From Haemophilus haemolyticus (GTDB lineage: Bacteria; Pseudomonadota; Gammaproteobacteria; Enterobacterales; Pasteurellaceae), in NCBI RefSeq assembly GCF_003493605.1, contig NZ_QQKA01000006.1, forward strand, positions 1-64,000: a DNA stretch of 64,000 bases. The letters run 5' to 3'. Numbering within the stretch: the first letter of the stretch is position 1; each line of letters begins with the position of its first letter. The translations under genes were made by a program, and so were the position numbers. This document shows, piece after piece, positions 27,226-36,683 of the stretch. A model generated the notes under the pieces. That model worked only from the letters and a program-made list of their open reading frames with translations, ran no database searches and was not told where the DNA came from.

Positions 27226-28008
27226 TTAATTCTTATTTACAAATCGCTCTATCGCACGTATAACAAATTCAGGTTTTTCAGCATGCACCCAATGCCCACA
27301 ACCACTAATAGTAAAAGACGTCGCATGAGGAAATTGTTCTAAAATTTTTTCGCTATTCTCTATTTTTATATAAGAAGAATTACCTCCTTTGATAAACAGC
27401 GTTGGCGTGAGTACATGCACTTTTTCCCAATCCATAATGTTAGCGTAATTGTTGAAAAGTGCGGTGAGGTTAAAGCGAAAATAATCAGGTGAATTTTGCT
27501 CAAAAGATTTCAGCATAAATTGCACGACATCCTGATCGTCAATTTCCTTCTCTAAGAGCGGTTTCGCTTCTTGACGAGTTTTAGGGGCTGCATTTTTTAC
27601 AGCGAATAAGCCATTAAACACATCTTTATGCCCAAATCCTTCGTAAGGTAGGGGAGAGATATCAATTACAATTAATTTTTCAACTAATTCTGGGTAAAGT
27701 GCGGTGATTTTCATGGCGGTTTTTCCCCCCATAGAATGACCAATTAGAATCACTTTGGGTAAATTTAAGTGGAGAATAACTGCGATAACATCTTCAGCCA
27801 TAAGTTGATAATTCATTTTTTCCGAATGAAAACTATGGCCGTGATTGCGCAGATCTACGCGTAAAATATTGTAATTTTCGCTAAAAGCTCTGGCGATGAT
27901 ACCAAGGTTATTCATATCCCCGAATAAACCGTGAATAAAAACTAAAGTTGGGGAATTAATCGTTTGTTTTACTTGATGAAATTGATAATTGAGCAATGAA
28001 TTTGCCAT
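27226..28008 (-). CDS. alpha/beta-hydrolase, YbfF-type esterase
   Basis: A 260-aa hydrolase. FIHGLFGDMNNLG forms the oxyanion-hole segment (about 24-36). The nucleophile is Ser in IGHSMGGKTA (about 90-99), with Asp in VIDISPLP and the final His in GCGHWVHAEKP (near 240). It matches the short YbfF esterase type of E. coli, which hydrolyses acyl thioesters in vitro. The physiological substrate is unknown. It lies 97 nt upstream of fldA on the same strand, and is divergent from seqA. Confidence 0.88.
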   Translation of the reverse strand: MANSLLNYQFHQVKQTINSPTLVFIHGLFGDMNNLGIIARAFSENYNILRVDLRNHGHSFHSEKMNYQLMAEDVIAVILHLNLPKVILIGHSMGGKTAMKITALYPELVEKLIVIDISPLPYEGFGHKDVFNGLFAVKNAAPKTRQEAKPLLEKEIDDQDVVQFMLKSFEQNSPDYFRFNLTALFNNYANIMDWEKVHVLTPTLFIKGGNSSYIKIENSEKILEQFPHATSFTISGCGHWVHAEKPEFVIRAIERFVNKN

Positions 28009-28077
28009 AATTTTTGCGTGAGAATTTGTAAATAAGTCGCTATAATTAAAAAAATTCTAGCAAACAGAGAGAAAAAA

Positions 28078-28689
28078 ATGAAGATCATTGAAGTTGATGA
28101 AGAATTATACCAATACATTGCGAGCCAAACCCGCTCTATTGGGGAAAGTGCTTCGGATATTTTACGCCGTTTGCTTAATTTACCGGCACATGCGAGTGTT
28201 TTCGCTGATGACTTAACATTTGCTCCGGCTGAAAATAACGAAAAAACAGAATCAAAAGTAGAAGTACAGACCGAACCTGCTAAGTCAGAAAGTGTAAAAC
28301 CGACGAAAAAACAGCCGATAACGGCGATTAATCAGATTGTAGAAAAAGTTCAAGCCTTATTAAAATCGACAGAATTTCAAGAGGAAGGCAAAGCTGTTAC
28401 GCGTTTCTTGGCTATTTTGCGCGTGCTTTATCGCACTAATCCTGAGAGTTTTGCGCAAGCCACAGAATCTTTACAAGGCCGCACCCGAGTTTATTTTGCG
28501 CGCGACGAAGCAACATTGTTAATGACTGGTAATCATACAAAACCAAAACAAATTCCAGATACGCCTTATTGGGTTATTACTAACACAAACAGTGGCCGTA
28601 AAATGCTGATGTTGGAAGGCGCAATGCAATCAATGGATTTGCCTGAAAGTTTAATTGACGAAGTGCGGGCATATTTCACGGTAAATTAA
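28078..28689 (+). CDS. seqA: replication initiation regulator SeqA
   Basis: A 203-aa protein that binds hemimethylated GATC pairs to sequester new origins. The N-terminal oligomerisation helix is IEVDEELYQYIASQTRSIGE and SASDILRRLLNL. A Lys/Glu-rich linker (about 50-85) is followed by the DNA-binding domain with FLAILRVLYRTNPESF and SGRKMLMLEGAM. RBS AGAGAGAAA. A TATAAT-like -10 lies near 28041. The stop codon overlaps the menE start. Confidence 0.95.
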   Translation: MKIIEVDEELYQYIASQTRSIGESASDILRRLLNLPAHASVFADDLTFAPAENNEKTESKVEVQTEPAKSESVKPTKKQPITAINQIVEKVQALLKSTEFQEEGKAVTRFLAILRVLYRTNPESFAQATESLQGRTRVYFARDEATLLMTGNHTKPKQIPDTPYWVITNTNSGRKMLMLEGAMQSMDLPESLIDEVRAYFTVN

Positions 28690-30050
28690 TGATGTATCCT
28701 TGGCAAGCCTTTGCTATCCAACCTAAGTTTTCTCATAAAATCGCCTTGCGCACTGCACAGGGCGATGTTTTTAATTGGGCGCAAGTAGCCGAGAAAGTGA
28801 ATCAAACTGTTTCTTTCTTACAAAATAAAGGTGTAAATCCTGAAAGTGCGGTTGCTTTTGTCGGAAAAAATACAGAAAACATTTTATTTTTATATCTTGC
28901 TACAATCCAACTGGGTGCAAAAATTCTAGGCATTAATCCGGCGTTTCCTCAAGAAAAAATTGAAGAATTATATGAGATTCATCACATCGATTTTTGTTTT
29001 TGTGATGAAGATTTGAGGGATTTTCCAATAGCTGACTTCGCTATACAAAAAGCTGATTTTTTTCGCCCAGCTACAATGACGCTCACGTCTGGCTCGACAG
29101 GTTTGCCAAAAGCGGTAGTGCATAATGTTCAAGCGCATTTAGATAATGCGAAGGGTGTATGCGAATTGATGAAGTTCGATAGTGAACATTCTTGGCTACT
29201 TTCCTTGCCGTTATATCATGTTTCAGGTCAAGGTATTGTTTGGCGTTGGTTGAGTTGTGGTGCTGAATTGCATTTTCCGAAAACGGATTTTTACGCTTCA
29301 TTATTGGAGGCGACTCACGTTTCTCTTGTGCCAACGCAATTACAGCGTTTATTAGATTATTTACAGAAAAATCCGAGCATTTCATTTTCTACACGTCATA
29401 TTTTACTGGGCGGTACGCATATTCCCACAGAACTTACACAAAAAATGGTGAAATATGGTATCGAAACGTATTCTGGCTACGGAATGACGGAAATGGCGTC
29501 TACGGTTTTTGCCAAACAATCTGATGAAAAACAAGGCGTAGGGCAACCGTTATTAGGTCGAGAATATCGTTTTGTGAATGATGAAATTTGGCTAAAAGGC
29601 GCTGGTTTGGCTATGGGATATTGGAAAGATCGACAAATTTTTCCATTAACGAATAGCGACGGCTGGTTTCAGACAAAAGATAAAGGCATTTTGCAAGAGG
29701 GCGAACTGGTTATTATCGGACGACTTGATAATATGTTTATTTCTGGTGGCGAAAATATTCAGCCAGAAGAAATTGAACAAGTGATTATTCAACATTCTTC
29801 AGTTAATCAAGTGTTTGTTTTACCACAAAAAAACAAAGAATTTGGTCAGCGTCCTGTCGCTTTAGTGGATTTTAATGAACCCTTTAGCAAAAGTGCGGTT
29901 GAAAATTTAATGTTTTTTTTACAAGATAAACTTGCACGTTTTAAACAACCTATTGCATATTATCCTTTGCCACTGATGCTTGAGAAAGGCATTAAGATCT
30001 CACGTAAACAGCTTGCTGATTGGCTGGCAAAGCGAGATGAGATAAATTAG
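28689..30050 (+). CDS. menE: o-succinylbenzoate-CoA ligase
   Basis: A 453-aa AMP-forming acyl-CoA synthetase of menaquinone synthesis. The P-loop is MTLTSGSTGLPKAVVH near 131-146, A5 is YSGYGMTEMAS near 258-268, and A7/A8 are GWFQTKDKG...GRLDNMFISGGENIQPEE. Identification as MenE rests on length and resemblance to known Haemophilus and E. coli MenE; another acid ligase cannot be wholly excluded. The ATG overlaps the seqA stop by one base (a second ATG follows), implying translational coupling. Confidence 0.88.
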   Translation: MMYPWQAFAIQPKFSHKIALRTAQGDVFNWAQVAEKVNQTVSFLQNKGVNPESAVAFVGKNTENILFLYLATIQLGAKILGINPAFPQEKIEELYEIHHIDFCFCDEDLRDFPIADFAIQKADFFRPATMTLTSGSTGLPKAVVHNVQAHLDNAKGVCELMKFDSEHSWLLSLPLYHVSGQGIVWRWLSCGAELHFPKTDFYASLLEATHVSLVPTQLQRLLDYLQKNPSISFSTRHILLGGTHIPTELTQKMVKYGIETYSGYGMTEMASTVFAKQSDEKQGVGQPLLGREYRFVNDEIWLKGAGLAMGYWKDRQIFPLTNSDGWFQTKDKGILQEGELVIIGRLDNMFISGGENIQPEEIEQVIIQHSSVNQVFVLPQKNKEFGQRPVALVDFNEPFSKSAVENLMFFLQDKLARFKQPIAYYPLPLMLEKGIKISRKQLADWLAKRDEIN

Positions 30051-30076
30051 TTTACCATTTAGATTAGGGAAAAATA

Positions 30077-33000
30077 ATGATTAGGAAACTTATGAAAACA
30101 CCTCCATTTTTTACCGCACTTTTTGCTTCGGCAATGTTTACCCTTAGCGTTTCGCAAGGGGTATTGGCGGCAAATTCAACAAACGTATTACCAACGGAGC
30201 AATCGCTTAAAGCCGATTTGGCTAACGCTCAAAAAATGAGTGAGGGGGAGGCAAAAAATACGTTGTTAGCAGAATTACAAACATCAATTGATTTATTGCA
30301 GCAAATTCAAGCTCAACAAAAAATCAATGATGCATTGCAAACAACATTAAGCCATTCAGAGAGTGAAATTAGAAAGAATAATGCAGAAATTCAAGCATTA
30401 AAAAAACAACAAGAAACGGCAACAAGTACTGATTATAATGCACAATCACAGGACTATTTACAAAATAGTCTCACTAAGTTAAATGATCAATTACAAGATA
30501 CGCAAAACGCATTAAGCACAGCAAATGCACAATTGGCAGGGCAAAGTTCTATTTCTGAACGAGCACAAGCGGCATTAACAGAAAATGTTGTACGCACACA
30601 GCAAATCAATCAACAATTAGCCAATAATGATATTGGTAGCACATTGCGAAAACAATATCAGATTGAATTACAACTGATTGATTTAAAGAATAGTTATAAT
30701 CAAAACTTATTAAAAAATAATGATCAGCTTTCTTTACTTTATCAAAGCCGTTATGACCTATTGAATTTACGTTTGCAAGTACAGCAGCAAAATATTATTG
30801 AGATTCAAGAAGTCATTAATCAAAAAAATCTTCAGCAATCACAAAATCAAGTAGAACAAGCTCAGCAGCAACAGCAAAAAACTGTGCAAAATGATTACAT
30901 TCAAAAAGAGCTTGATCGCAATGCACAGCTTGGTCAGTATTTATTACAACAAACAGAAAAAGCGAATTCATTAACTCAAGATGAGTTAAGAATGCGAAAT
31001 ATTTTAGATAGCCTCACTCAAACTCAACATACTATTGATGAACAAATTAGTGCATTACAAGGCACGTTAGTTCTTTCACGTATTATCCAGCAACAAAAAC
31101 AAAAATTACCGACTAACTTAAATATTCAAGGTTTATCAAAACAAATTGCCGATTTGCGTGTACATATTTTTGATATTACTCAAAAACGCAATGAACTTTA
31201 TGATCTAGATAACTATATTAATAAAGTTGAAAGTGAAGATGGAAAACAATTTACTGAGGCAGAAAGAACGCAAGTTAAAACGCTATTAACTGAGCGTCGA
31301 AAAATGACATCTGATCTGATTAAATCTTTAAATAATCAATTAAATCTCGCGATTTCTTTGGAATTAACACAGCAGCAAATTACACAAATTAGTGATCAAA
31401 TTCAATCTAAATTAGAGCAGCAAAGTTTTTGGGTGAAAAGTAATAATTCTATTAATTTAGATTGGGTAAAAATGCTGCCAAGAACTTTAATTGAACAGTT
31501 TAATGGTATGTTGAAAAAATTAGGTTTTCCAACTAATTATGACAATTTACCTTATTTGCTGATGTATTTCTTAGGGTTATTTATTGTAGGCGGTGCAATT
31601 TTTAAATTTAAAAATCGTATTAAACAACAATTAAACAAAATTAATCGTGAAATACATCGTTTAGATACAGATAGTCAGTGGAGTACTCCACTTGCCCTGT
31701 TATTAACAGCGTTTTTAACGCTTTCTAGTACACTTTGGTTTTTAGCAGTTTGCCAAATGATCGGCTTCTTTTTCTTCAAAAATCCAGAAGAATTTTGGCA
31801 TTGGTCATTTAGTATGGCGGGTTATTGGTGGTTCTTTACATTTTGGATTTCATTGTTCCGTCCAAATGGTATTTTTGTTAATCATTTTGAATCTTCAAAA
31901 GAGAATGCACAACGTTTTCGTGGTGTTATCCAGCGCATTATTATTGTGATTGTATTGCTTTTAAATACTTCTGTTTTTAGCAATGTCACTGATGCAGGTT
32001 TAGCTAATGATGTGTTAGGTCAAATTAATACTATTGCGGCTCTAATTTTCTGTGCGGCGATTATTGCCCCTCGTTTTAATCGAGTACTTCGCTCTTATGA
32101 ACCTGAAACAAATAAACATCATTGGTTAATAAGAATTGTACAAATTGGTTTGAGATTAATTCCTGTGGGATTAATCGTACTTATTGTTTTAGGCTATTAC
32201 TACACCGCTTTAAATTTGATTGAGCATTTTATTCATTCTTATATTGCTTGGTGTGTATGGTGGTTAGTACGCAATACGATTTACCGTGGTATTACGGTTT
32301 CTTCTCGTCGTTTAGCACATCGTCGTTTAGCAGAAAAACGTCGTCAAAAAGCACTTGAAAATAATTATGAAAATATGTCCTCTGATGATGTGGTTGCAGT
32401 GGGAGAGCCAGAGGAAAGTTTGGCGTTAAATGATGTGCGTAGCCAATTATTACGTTTTGTAGATCTCTTTATTTGGACAGCATTATTAGGGATTTTCTAC
32501 TATGTATGGTCAGATTTAGTCGCCGTAGTGAGCTATTTACGTGAAATTACACTTTGGCAACAAACCACGACAACCGATGCTGGCACTGTAATGGAAAGCA
32601 TTACTTTATTTAATCTTCTTGTTGCTTTGGTTATTGTAGGAATTACTTATGTGTTGGTTCGTAATATTTCAGGCATTTTGGAAGTATTAATTTTCTCTCG
32701 CGTGAATCTTTCACAAGGTACGCCTTATACGATTACGACATTGCTCACTTATATTTTTATCGCCATTGGTGGTGCGTGGGCATTTGCAACCTTAGGGATG
32801 TCTTGGTCAAAATTACAATGGTTATTCGCCGCACTTTCTGTTGGTCTTGGTTTTGGTATGCAAGAGATTTTTGCAAACTTTGTGTCAGGTATCATTTTGT
32901 TATTTGAACGCCCAATCCGAGTTGGCGATGTGGTTACCATTAATGGAGTGAGCGGCACTGTAGCGAAAATTCGTATTCGTGCAATTACATTGATTGATTT

Positions 33001-33415
33001 TGATCGCAAAGAAGTGATTGTGCCAAATAAATCTTTTGTGACAGGTCAAGTGACCAACTGGGCATTATCTAGCACTATGACACGTTTAGTGATTAGCGTT
33101 GGTGTTGCTTATGGTTCTGATTTAACACTCGTGCGCCAATTATTACTTCAAGCAGCTGATGAACAGCCGACCGTTTTACGCGATCCTAAACCATCTGCTT
33201 ATTTTTTAACTTTTGGTGCAAGTACACTGGATCACGAGTTACGTGTTTATGTAGAACAAGTTGGGGATCGCACCAGTACTACAGATGCCCTTAATCGCCG
33301 TATTAATGAATTATTTGCAGAACATAATATTGATATTGCCTTTAATCAATTAGATGTATTTATCAAAAATAATGATACAGGCGAAGAAATTCCTTTTGTT
33401 GATGTAAAAAAATAA
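30077..33415 (+). CDS. mscK: large MscS-family mechanosensitive channel, MscK/KefA-like
   Basis: A 1112-aa inner-membrane protein. A signal sequence (about 1-32, ending VLAANS) is followed by a periplasmic region (about 33-470) extremely rich in Gln and Asn with heptad-like coiled coils. About eight membrane segments come next (470-850), then the MscS core: pore helix GLGFGMQEIFANFVSGIILL near 925-944, then FERPIRVGDVVTINGVSGTV and a cytoplasmic beta/alpha cage. It releases solutes on hypo-osmotic shock. E. coli MscK has 1120 aa. It may continue the seqA-menE unit (27-nt gap) and leads into aroC after 9 nt. Confidence 0.92.
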   Translation: MIRKLMKTPPFFTALFASAMFTLSVSQGVLAANSTNVLPTEQSLKADLANAQKMSEGEAKNTLLAELQTSIDLLQQIQAQQKINDALQTTLSHSESEIRKNNAEIQALKKQQETATSTDYNAQSQDYLQNSLTKLNDQLQDTQNALSTANAQLAGQSSISERAQAALTENVVRTQQINQQLANNDIGSTLRKQYQIELQLIDLKNSYNQNLLKNNDQLSLLYQSRYDLLNLRLQVQQQNIIEIQEVINQKNLQQSQNQVEQAQQQQQKTVQNDYIQKELDRNAQLGQYLLQQTEKANSLTQDELRMRNILDSLTQTQHTIDEQISALQGTLVLSRIIQQQKQKLPTNLNIQGLSKQIADLRVHIFDITQKRNELYDLDNYINKVESEDGKQFTEAERTQVKTLLTERRKMTSDLIKSLNNQLNLAISLELTQQQITQISDQIQSKLEQQSFWVKSNNSINLDWVKMLPRTLIEQFNGMLKKLGFPTNYDNLPYLLMYFLGLFIVGGAIFKFKNRIKQQLNKINREIHRLDTDSQWSTPLALLLTAFLTLSSTLWFLAVCQMIGFFFFKNPEEFWHWSFSMAGYWWFFTFWISLFRPNGIFVNHFESSKENAQRFRGVIQRIIIVIVLLLNTSVFSNVTDAGLANDVLGQINTIAALIFCAAIIAPRFNRVLRSYEPETNKHHWLIRIVQIGLRLIPVGLIVLIVLGYYYTALNLIEHFIHSYIAWCVWWLVRNTIYRGITVSSRRLAHRRLAEKRRQKALENNYENMSSDDVVAVGEPEESLALNDVRSQLLRFVDLFIWTALLGIFYYVWSDLVAVVSYLREITLWQQTTTTDAGTVMESITLFNLLVALVIVGITYVLVRNISGILEVLIFSRVNLSQGTPYTITTLLTYIFIAIGGAWAFATLGMSWSKLQWLFAALSVGLGFGMQEIFANFVSGIILLFERPIRVGDVVTINGVSGTVAKIRIRAITLIDFDRKEVIVPNKSFVTGQVTNWALSSTMTRLVISVGVAYGSDLTLVRQLLLQAADEQPTVLRDPKPSAYFLTFGASTLDHELRVYVEQVGDRTSTTDALNRRINELFAEHNIDIAFNQLDVFIKNNDTGEEIPFVDVKK

Positions 33416-33424
33416 GGGGAAATT

Positions 33425-34498
33425 ATGGCTGGTAATACAATCGGACAACTTTTTCGTGTGACAACCTTTGGGGAGTCACATGGTATTGCATTAGGCTGTA
33501 TCGTTGATGGGGTACCGCCAAATCTCGAATTATCTGAGAAAGATATTCAACCAGATTTAGATCGTCGTAAACCAGGGACATCTCGATATACCACGCCGCG
33601 TCGTGAGGATGATGAAGTTCAAATTTTATCTGGTGTGTTTGAGGGAAAAACGACAGGCACAAGTATTGGAATGATCATTAAAAATGGTGATCAGCGTTCA
33701 CAAGATTATGGCGAGATTAAAGATCGTTTCCGCCCTGGTCATGCAGACTTTACCTATCAGCAAAAATATGGCATCCGTGATTACCGTGGCGGTGGGCGTT
33801 CGTCCGCGCGTGAAACAGCGATGCGAGTTGCTGCGGGGGCTATTGCTAAAAAATATTTACGCGAACATTTTGGCATTGAAGTCCGCGGTTTTTTAAGCCA
33901 AATTGGCCATGTGAAAATTGCGCCTCAGATCATCGGAGACATTGATTGGGAAAAGGTAAACAGCAATCCATTCTATTGTCCTGATGAAAGTGCGGTAGAA
34001 AAATTCGATGAATTGATCCGTGAACTTAAAAAAGAAGGGGATTCTATTGGCGCAAAACTTACTGTTATTGCAGAAAATGTACCTGTAGGATTGGGCGAGC
34101 CAGTATTTGACCGTTTAGATGCGAATCTTGCCCATGCATTAATGGGCATTAATGCAGTAAAAGGCGTCGAAATTGGTGATGGTTTTGCTGTGGTTGAGCA
34201 ACGAGGTTCGGAACATCGTGATGAAATGACACCTAATGGCTTTGAAAGTAATCATGCAGGCGGTATTTTAGGCGGAATTAGTTCAGGACAGCCAATTATC
34301 GCTACTATTGCGCTAAAACCGACTTCAAGTATTACGATTCCTGGCCGTTCAATCAATCTTAATGGTAAACCCGTAGAAGTTGTAACAAAAGGTCGTCACG
34401 ATCCTTGTGTGGGGATTCGTGCTGTGCCAATTGCGGAAGCTATGGTGGCGATTGTCTTATTAGATAATCTCTTACGTTTTAAGGCTCAGTGTAAATAA
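33425..34498 (+). CDS. aroC: chorismate synthase
   Basis: A 357-aa FMN-dependent enzyme that makes chorismate from EPSP, the last shikimate step. The signatures [17 protein letters not shown] (N-terminal), RPGHADFTY...[13 protein letters not shown] and the C-terminal [17 protein letters not shown] are all present. RBS AGGGGAAAT. It lies 9 nt after mscK. Downstream a 105-bp tandem repeat array precedes the first good terminator, so the transcript probably carries a structured 3' tail. Confidence 0.98.
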   Translation: MAGNTIGQLFRVTTFGESHGIALGCIVDGVPPNLELSEKDIQPDLDRRKPGTSRYTTPRREDDEVQILSGVFEGKTTGTSIGMIIKNGDQRSQDYGEIKDRFRPGHADFTYQQKYGIRDYRGGGRSSARETAMRVAAGAIAKKYLREHFGIEVRGFLSQIGHVKIAPQIIGDIDWEKVNSNPFYCPDESAVEKFDELIRELKKEGDSIGAKLTVIAENVPVGLGEPVFDRLDANLAHALMGINAVKGVEIGDGFAVVEQRGSEHRDEMTPNGFESNHAGGILGGISSGQPIIATIALKPTSSITIPGRSINLNGKPVEVVTKGRHDPCVGIRAVPIAEAMVAIVLLDNLLRFKAQCK

Positions 34499-34515
34499 TC
34501 TTAGTGTAAGATGGG

Positions 34516-34900
34516 AGTCTGTGCCTAGGGTAGGTATACCCTAGGTTAGTTTGATGTTACCCCTTTGGGGTAAGTGGAAAGTTCTTCAATGGGGCTGAAC
34601 TTAAGGTGTACCTATATGTGAGTCTGTGCCTAGGGTAGGTATACCCTAGGTTAGTTTTAGTTTGATGTTACCCCTTTGAGGTAGGTGGAAAGTTCTTCAA
34701 TAGGGCTGAACTTAAGGTGTACCTATATGTGAGTCTGTGCCTAGGGTAGGTATACCCTAGGTTAGTTTGATGCTACCCCTTTGGGGTAAGTGGAAAGTTC
34801 TTCAATGGGGCTGAACTTAAGGTGTACCTATATGTGAGTCTGTGCCTAGGGTAGGTGTACCCTAGGTTAGTTTGATGTTACCTCTTTGGGGTAAGAGTAA
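34516..34900. repeat. 105-bp tandem repeat array with internal dyads, about 3.6 copies
   Basis: Copies start at 34516, 34621, 34732 and 34837, each with AGTCTGTGCCTAGGGTAGG. Lengths are 105, 111 (a 6-bp insert TTTTAG) and 105, and the fourth copy is cut after about 66 nt. Each full unit holds three inverted repeats: CCTAGGGTA-GGTA-TACCCTAGG, TTACCCC-TTT-GGGGTAA (imperfect in copies 2 and 3), and AAGTTC-12 nt-GAACTT. There is no convincing reading frame. The array sits between aroC and mepA and is probably transcribed with aroC. Confidence 0.95.
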
Positions 34901-34925
34901 AGTTCCCCAAAGGGGAACTATTTTT
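34901..34925 (+). terminator. terminator at the end of the repeat array
   Basis: Perfect stem AGTTCCCC-AAA-GGGGAACT followed by ATTTTT. It breaks into the fourth repeat copy and is the first strong terminator after aroC. Confidence 0.85.
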
Positions 34926-34928
34926 CTA

Positions 34929-34990
34929 ACCGTGGGTAATACTTACCCATGGCAAAACCTAGGATATACTTACCCACGGCAAAACCTTAG
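34929..34990. repeat. two direct copies of a ~22-bp sequence with dyad symmetry
   Basis: ACTTACCCAYGGCAAAACCT occurs at about 34941-34960 and 34968-34987, preceded by an inverted partner CCGTGGGTAA. It lies directly upstream of the mepA start codon and could affect its expression. Confidence 0.75.
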
Positions 34991-34991
34991 A

Positions 34992-35852
34992 ATGAATAAA
35001 ATTTTATTAAAAACAACCATAATTTTTACCGCACTTTTTTCTCTTAACGTTATTGCGTCTCCTCTCGATTGGCAAAAAGTGAAACGTCCTATTCCAAGTG
35101 ACGATGGGAAAGCAAAACCTATTGGTAGTTATACCAATGGGTGTATTATTGGGGCGCAAGCATTACCGCCGAAAGGTGAAGGTTATCAAGTGATTCGTAT
35201 GAATCGCAATCGCTATTATGGCCATCCAAATATGATTCAGTATCTTGAACGTTTGGGACAACGCGTTAAAGCTGCTAGATTGCCAACTATGTTAGTGGGT
35301 GATATTGCCATGCCGGGTGGCGGACGGTTTTTAACGGGTCATGCTAGCCATCAGATGGGATTAGATGCGGATATTTGGTTAAGAATGGGCGAAATGTCGG
35401 ACGCAGATGCGCTCAATTCTGATGGTAAAGGTTTATTAGTTGTGGATAGAAAGGCACAACGAGTGGATGAACGCGTATGGAATGGCAATCATGCTACGTT
35501 AATCAAATTAGCGGCGCAAGATCCAAGTGTGACACGTATTTTTGTTAATCCCGCGATTAAGGTAAAATTATGCCAGACCGCTGGCAATGATCGCGATTGG
35601 CTACACAAAGTTCGTCCTTGGTATGGTCACGATTCTCATTTTCATGTTCGTTTAACTTGCCCAGCAGATGCGCCTTATTGTGAAAATCAAGCCCCCGTTC
35701 CTGCTGGTGATGGTTGTGGAGACGAATTATATTCTTGGTTTGAACCGCCAAAACCAGGTGCTTCAGTGAACAAACCTAAAGTTACACCACCAGAACCGTT
35801 TTTGTGCCAACAAATTTTGAACTCACCGAATCGGAGTGAATGGTTAGAATAG
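34992..35852 (+). CDS. mepA: penicillin-insensitive murein endopeptidase
   Basis: A 286-aa periplasmic zinc peptidase (E. coli 274 aa) that cleaves D-Ala-mDAP cross-links in peptidoglycan. It has an N-terminal signal peptide (about 1-22, ending NVIAS). Metal and catalytic motifs are FLTGHASHQMGLDADIWL (near 118-135) and HDSHFHVRLTCP (near 210-221). I chose ATG 34992 because it gives a proper signal peptide; the frame is open back to 34872 but that part translates the repeat region. No clear SD is visible, which is odd. Confidence 0.93.
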   Translation: MNKILLKTTIIFTALFSLNVIASPLDWQKVKRPIPSDDGKAKPIGSYTNGCIIGAQALPPKGEGYQVIRMNRNRYYGHPNMIQYLERLGQRVKAARLPTMLVGDIAMPGGGRFLTGHASHQMGLDADIWLRMGEMSDADALNSDGKGLLVVDRKAQRVDERVWNGNHATLIKLAAQDPSVTRIFVNPAIKVKLCQTAGNDRDWLHKVRPWYGHDSHFHVRLTCPADAPYCENQAPVPAGDGCGDELYSWFEPPKPGASVNKPKVTPPEPFLCQQILNSPNRSEWLE

Positions 35853-35869
35853 CATTAAGGTAAATCAAT

Positions 35870-36637
35870 ATGGATATCGGAATTGATCTTTTAGCAATAT
35901 TATTTTGTGTTGGTTTTGTCGCATCATTTATCGATGCAATTGCTGGCGGTGGTGGATTAATCACCATTCCAGCATTGCTCATGACAGGTATGCCTCCTGC
36001 AATGGCGTTAGGCACCAACAAATTGCAAGCTGTGGGAGGGGCATTATCTGCAAGCTTTTATTTTCTGCGAAAAAGAGCGGTCAATTTACGCGATATTTGG
36101 TTTATTTTGATTTGGGTTTTCTTAGGTTCTGCCTTAGGTACATTGTTAATTCAATCAATTGATGTAGCGATTTTCAAAAAAATTCTGCCTTTTCTGATTT
36201 TAGCCATTGGTCTATATTTTTTATTTACCCCTAAATTAGGTGATGAAGATCGGAAACAGCGTTTAAGTTATCTGTTATTTGGTCTTTTAATTAGCCCATT
36301 TTTAGGTTTTTATGATGGTTTCTTTGGACCTGGAACTGGATCGATTATGAGCTTAGCCTGTGTTACTTTGCTAGGATTTAATCTCCCGAAAGCGACAGCA
36401 CATGCAAAAGTGATGAATTTTACTTCGAATCTTGCTTCTTTTACGCTTTTTTTATTGGGCGGACAAATTCTTTGGAAAGTGGGTTTCGTGATGATGGCAG
36501 GGAGTATTTTAGGCGCAAATTTAGGTGCTAAAATGGTGATGACGAAAGGTAAAACCTTGATTAGACCGATGGTTGTTATCATGTCTTTTATTATGACGGC
36601 TAAAATGGTTTACGATCAGGGTTGGTTTCATTTTTAG
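35870..36637 (+). CDS. TSUP-family membrane permease (YfcA-like)
   Basis: A 255-aa integral membrane protein with about eight helices, of the sulfite/organosulfonate exporter (TauE/SafE) family. Family signatures are SFIDAIAGGGGLITIPALL near 21-39 and its second-half counterpart GFYDGFFGPGTGSIMSLACV. The substrate is unknown. RBS AAGGTAAA. It lies 17 nt after mepA, so possibly cotranscribed, although no functional link is obvious. Confidence 0.88.
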   Translation: MDIGIDLLAILFCVGFVASFIDAIAGGGGLITIPALLMTGMPPAMALGTNKLQAVGGALSASFYFLRKRAVNLRDIWFILIWVFLGSALGTLLIQSIDVAIFKKILPFLILAIGLYFLFTPKLGDEDRKQRLSYLLFGLLISPFLGFYDGFFGPGTGSIMSLACVTLLGFNLPKATAHAKVMNFTSNLASFTLFLLGGQILWKVGFVMMAGSILGANLGAKMVMTKGKTLIRPMVVIMSFIMTAKMVYDQGWFHF

Positions 36638-36683
36638 TTCGGAAAGCACGCAAAAGTGCGGTTAAAATTAATTACATTTTATT

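Noticed and set aside
34516-34900. CRISPR array or coding repeat in the aroC-mepA gap
   Set aside because: Repeats abut without unique spacers, are 105 bp long, and carry no sustained open frame across copies; the frame from 34872 into mepA is accidental.
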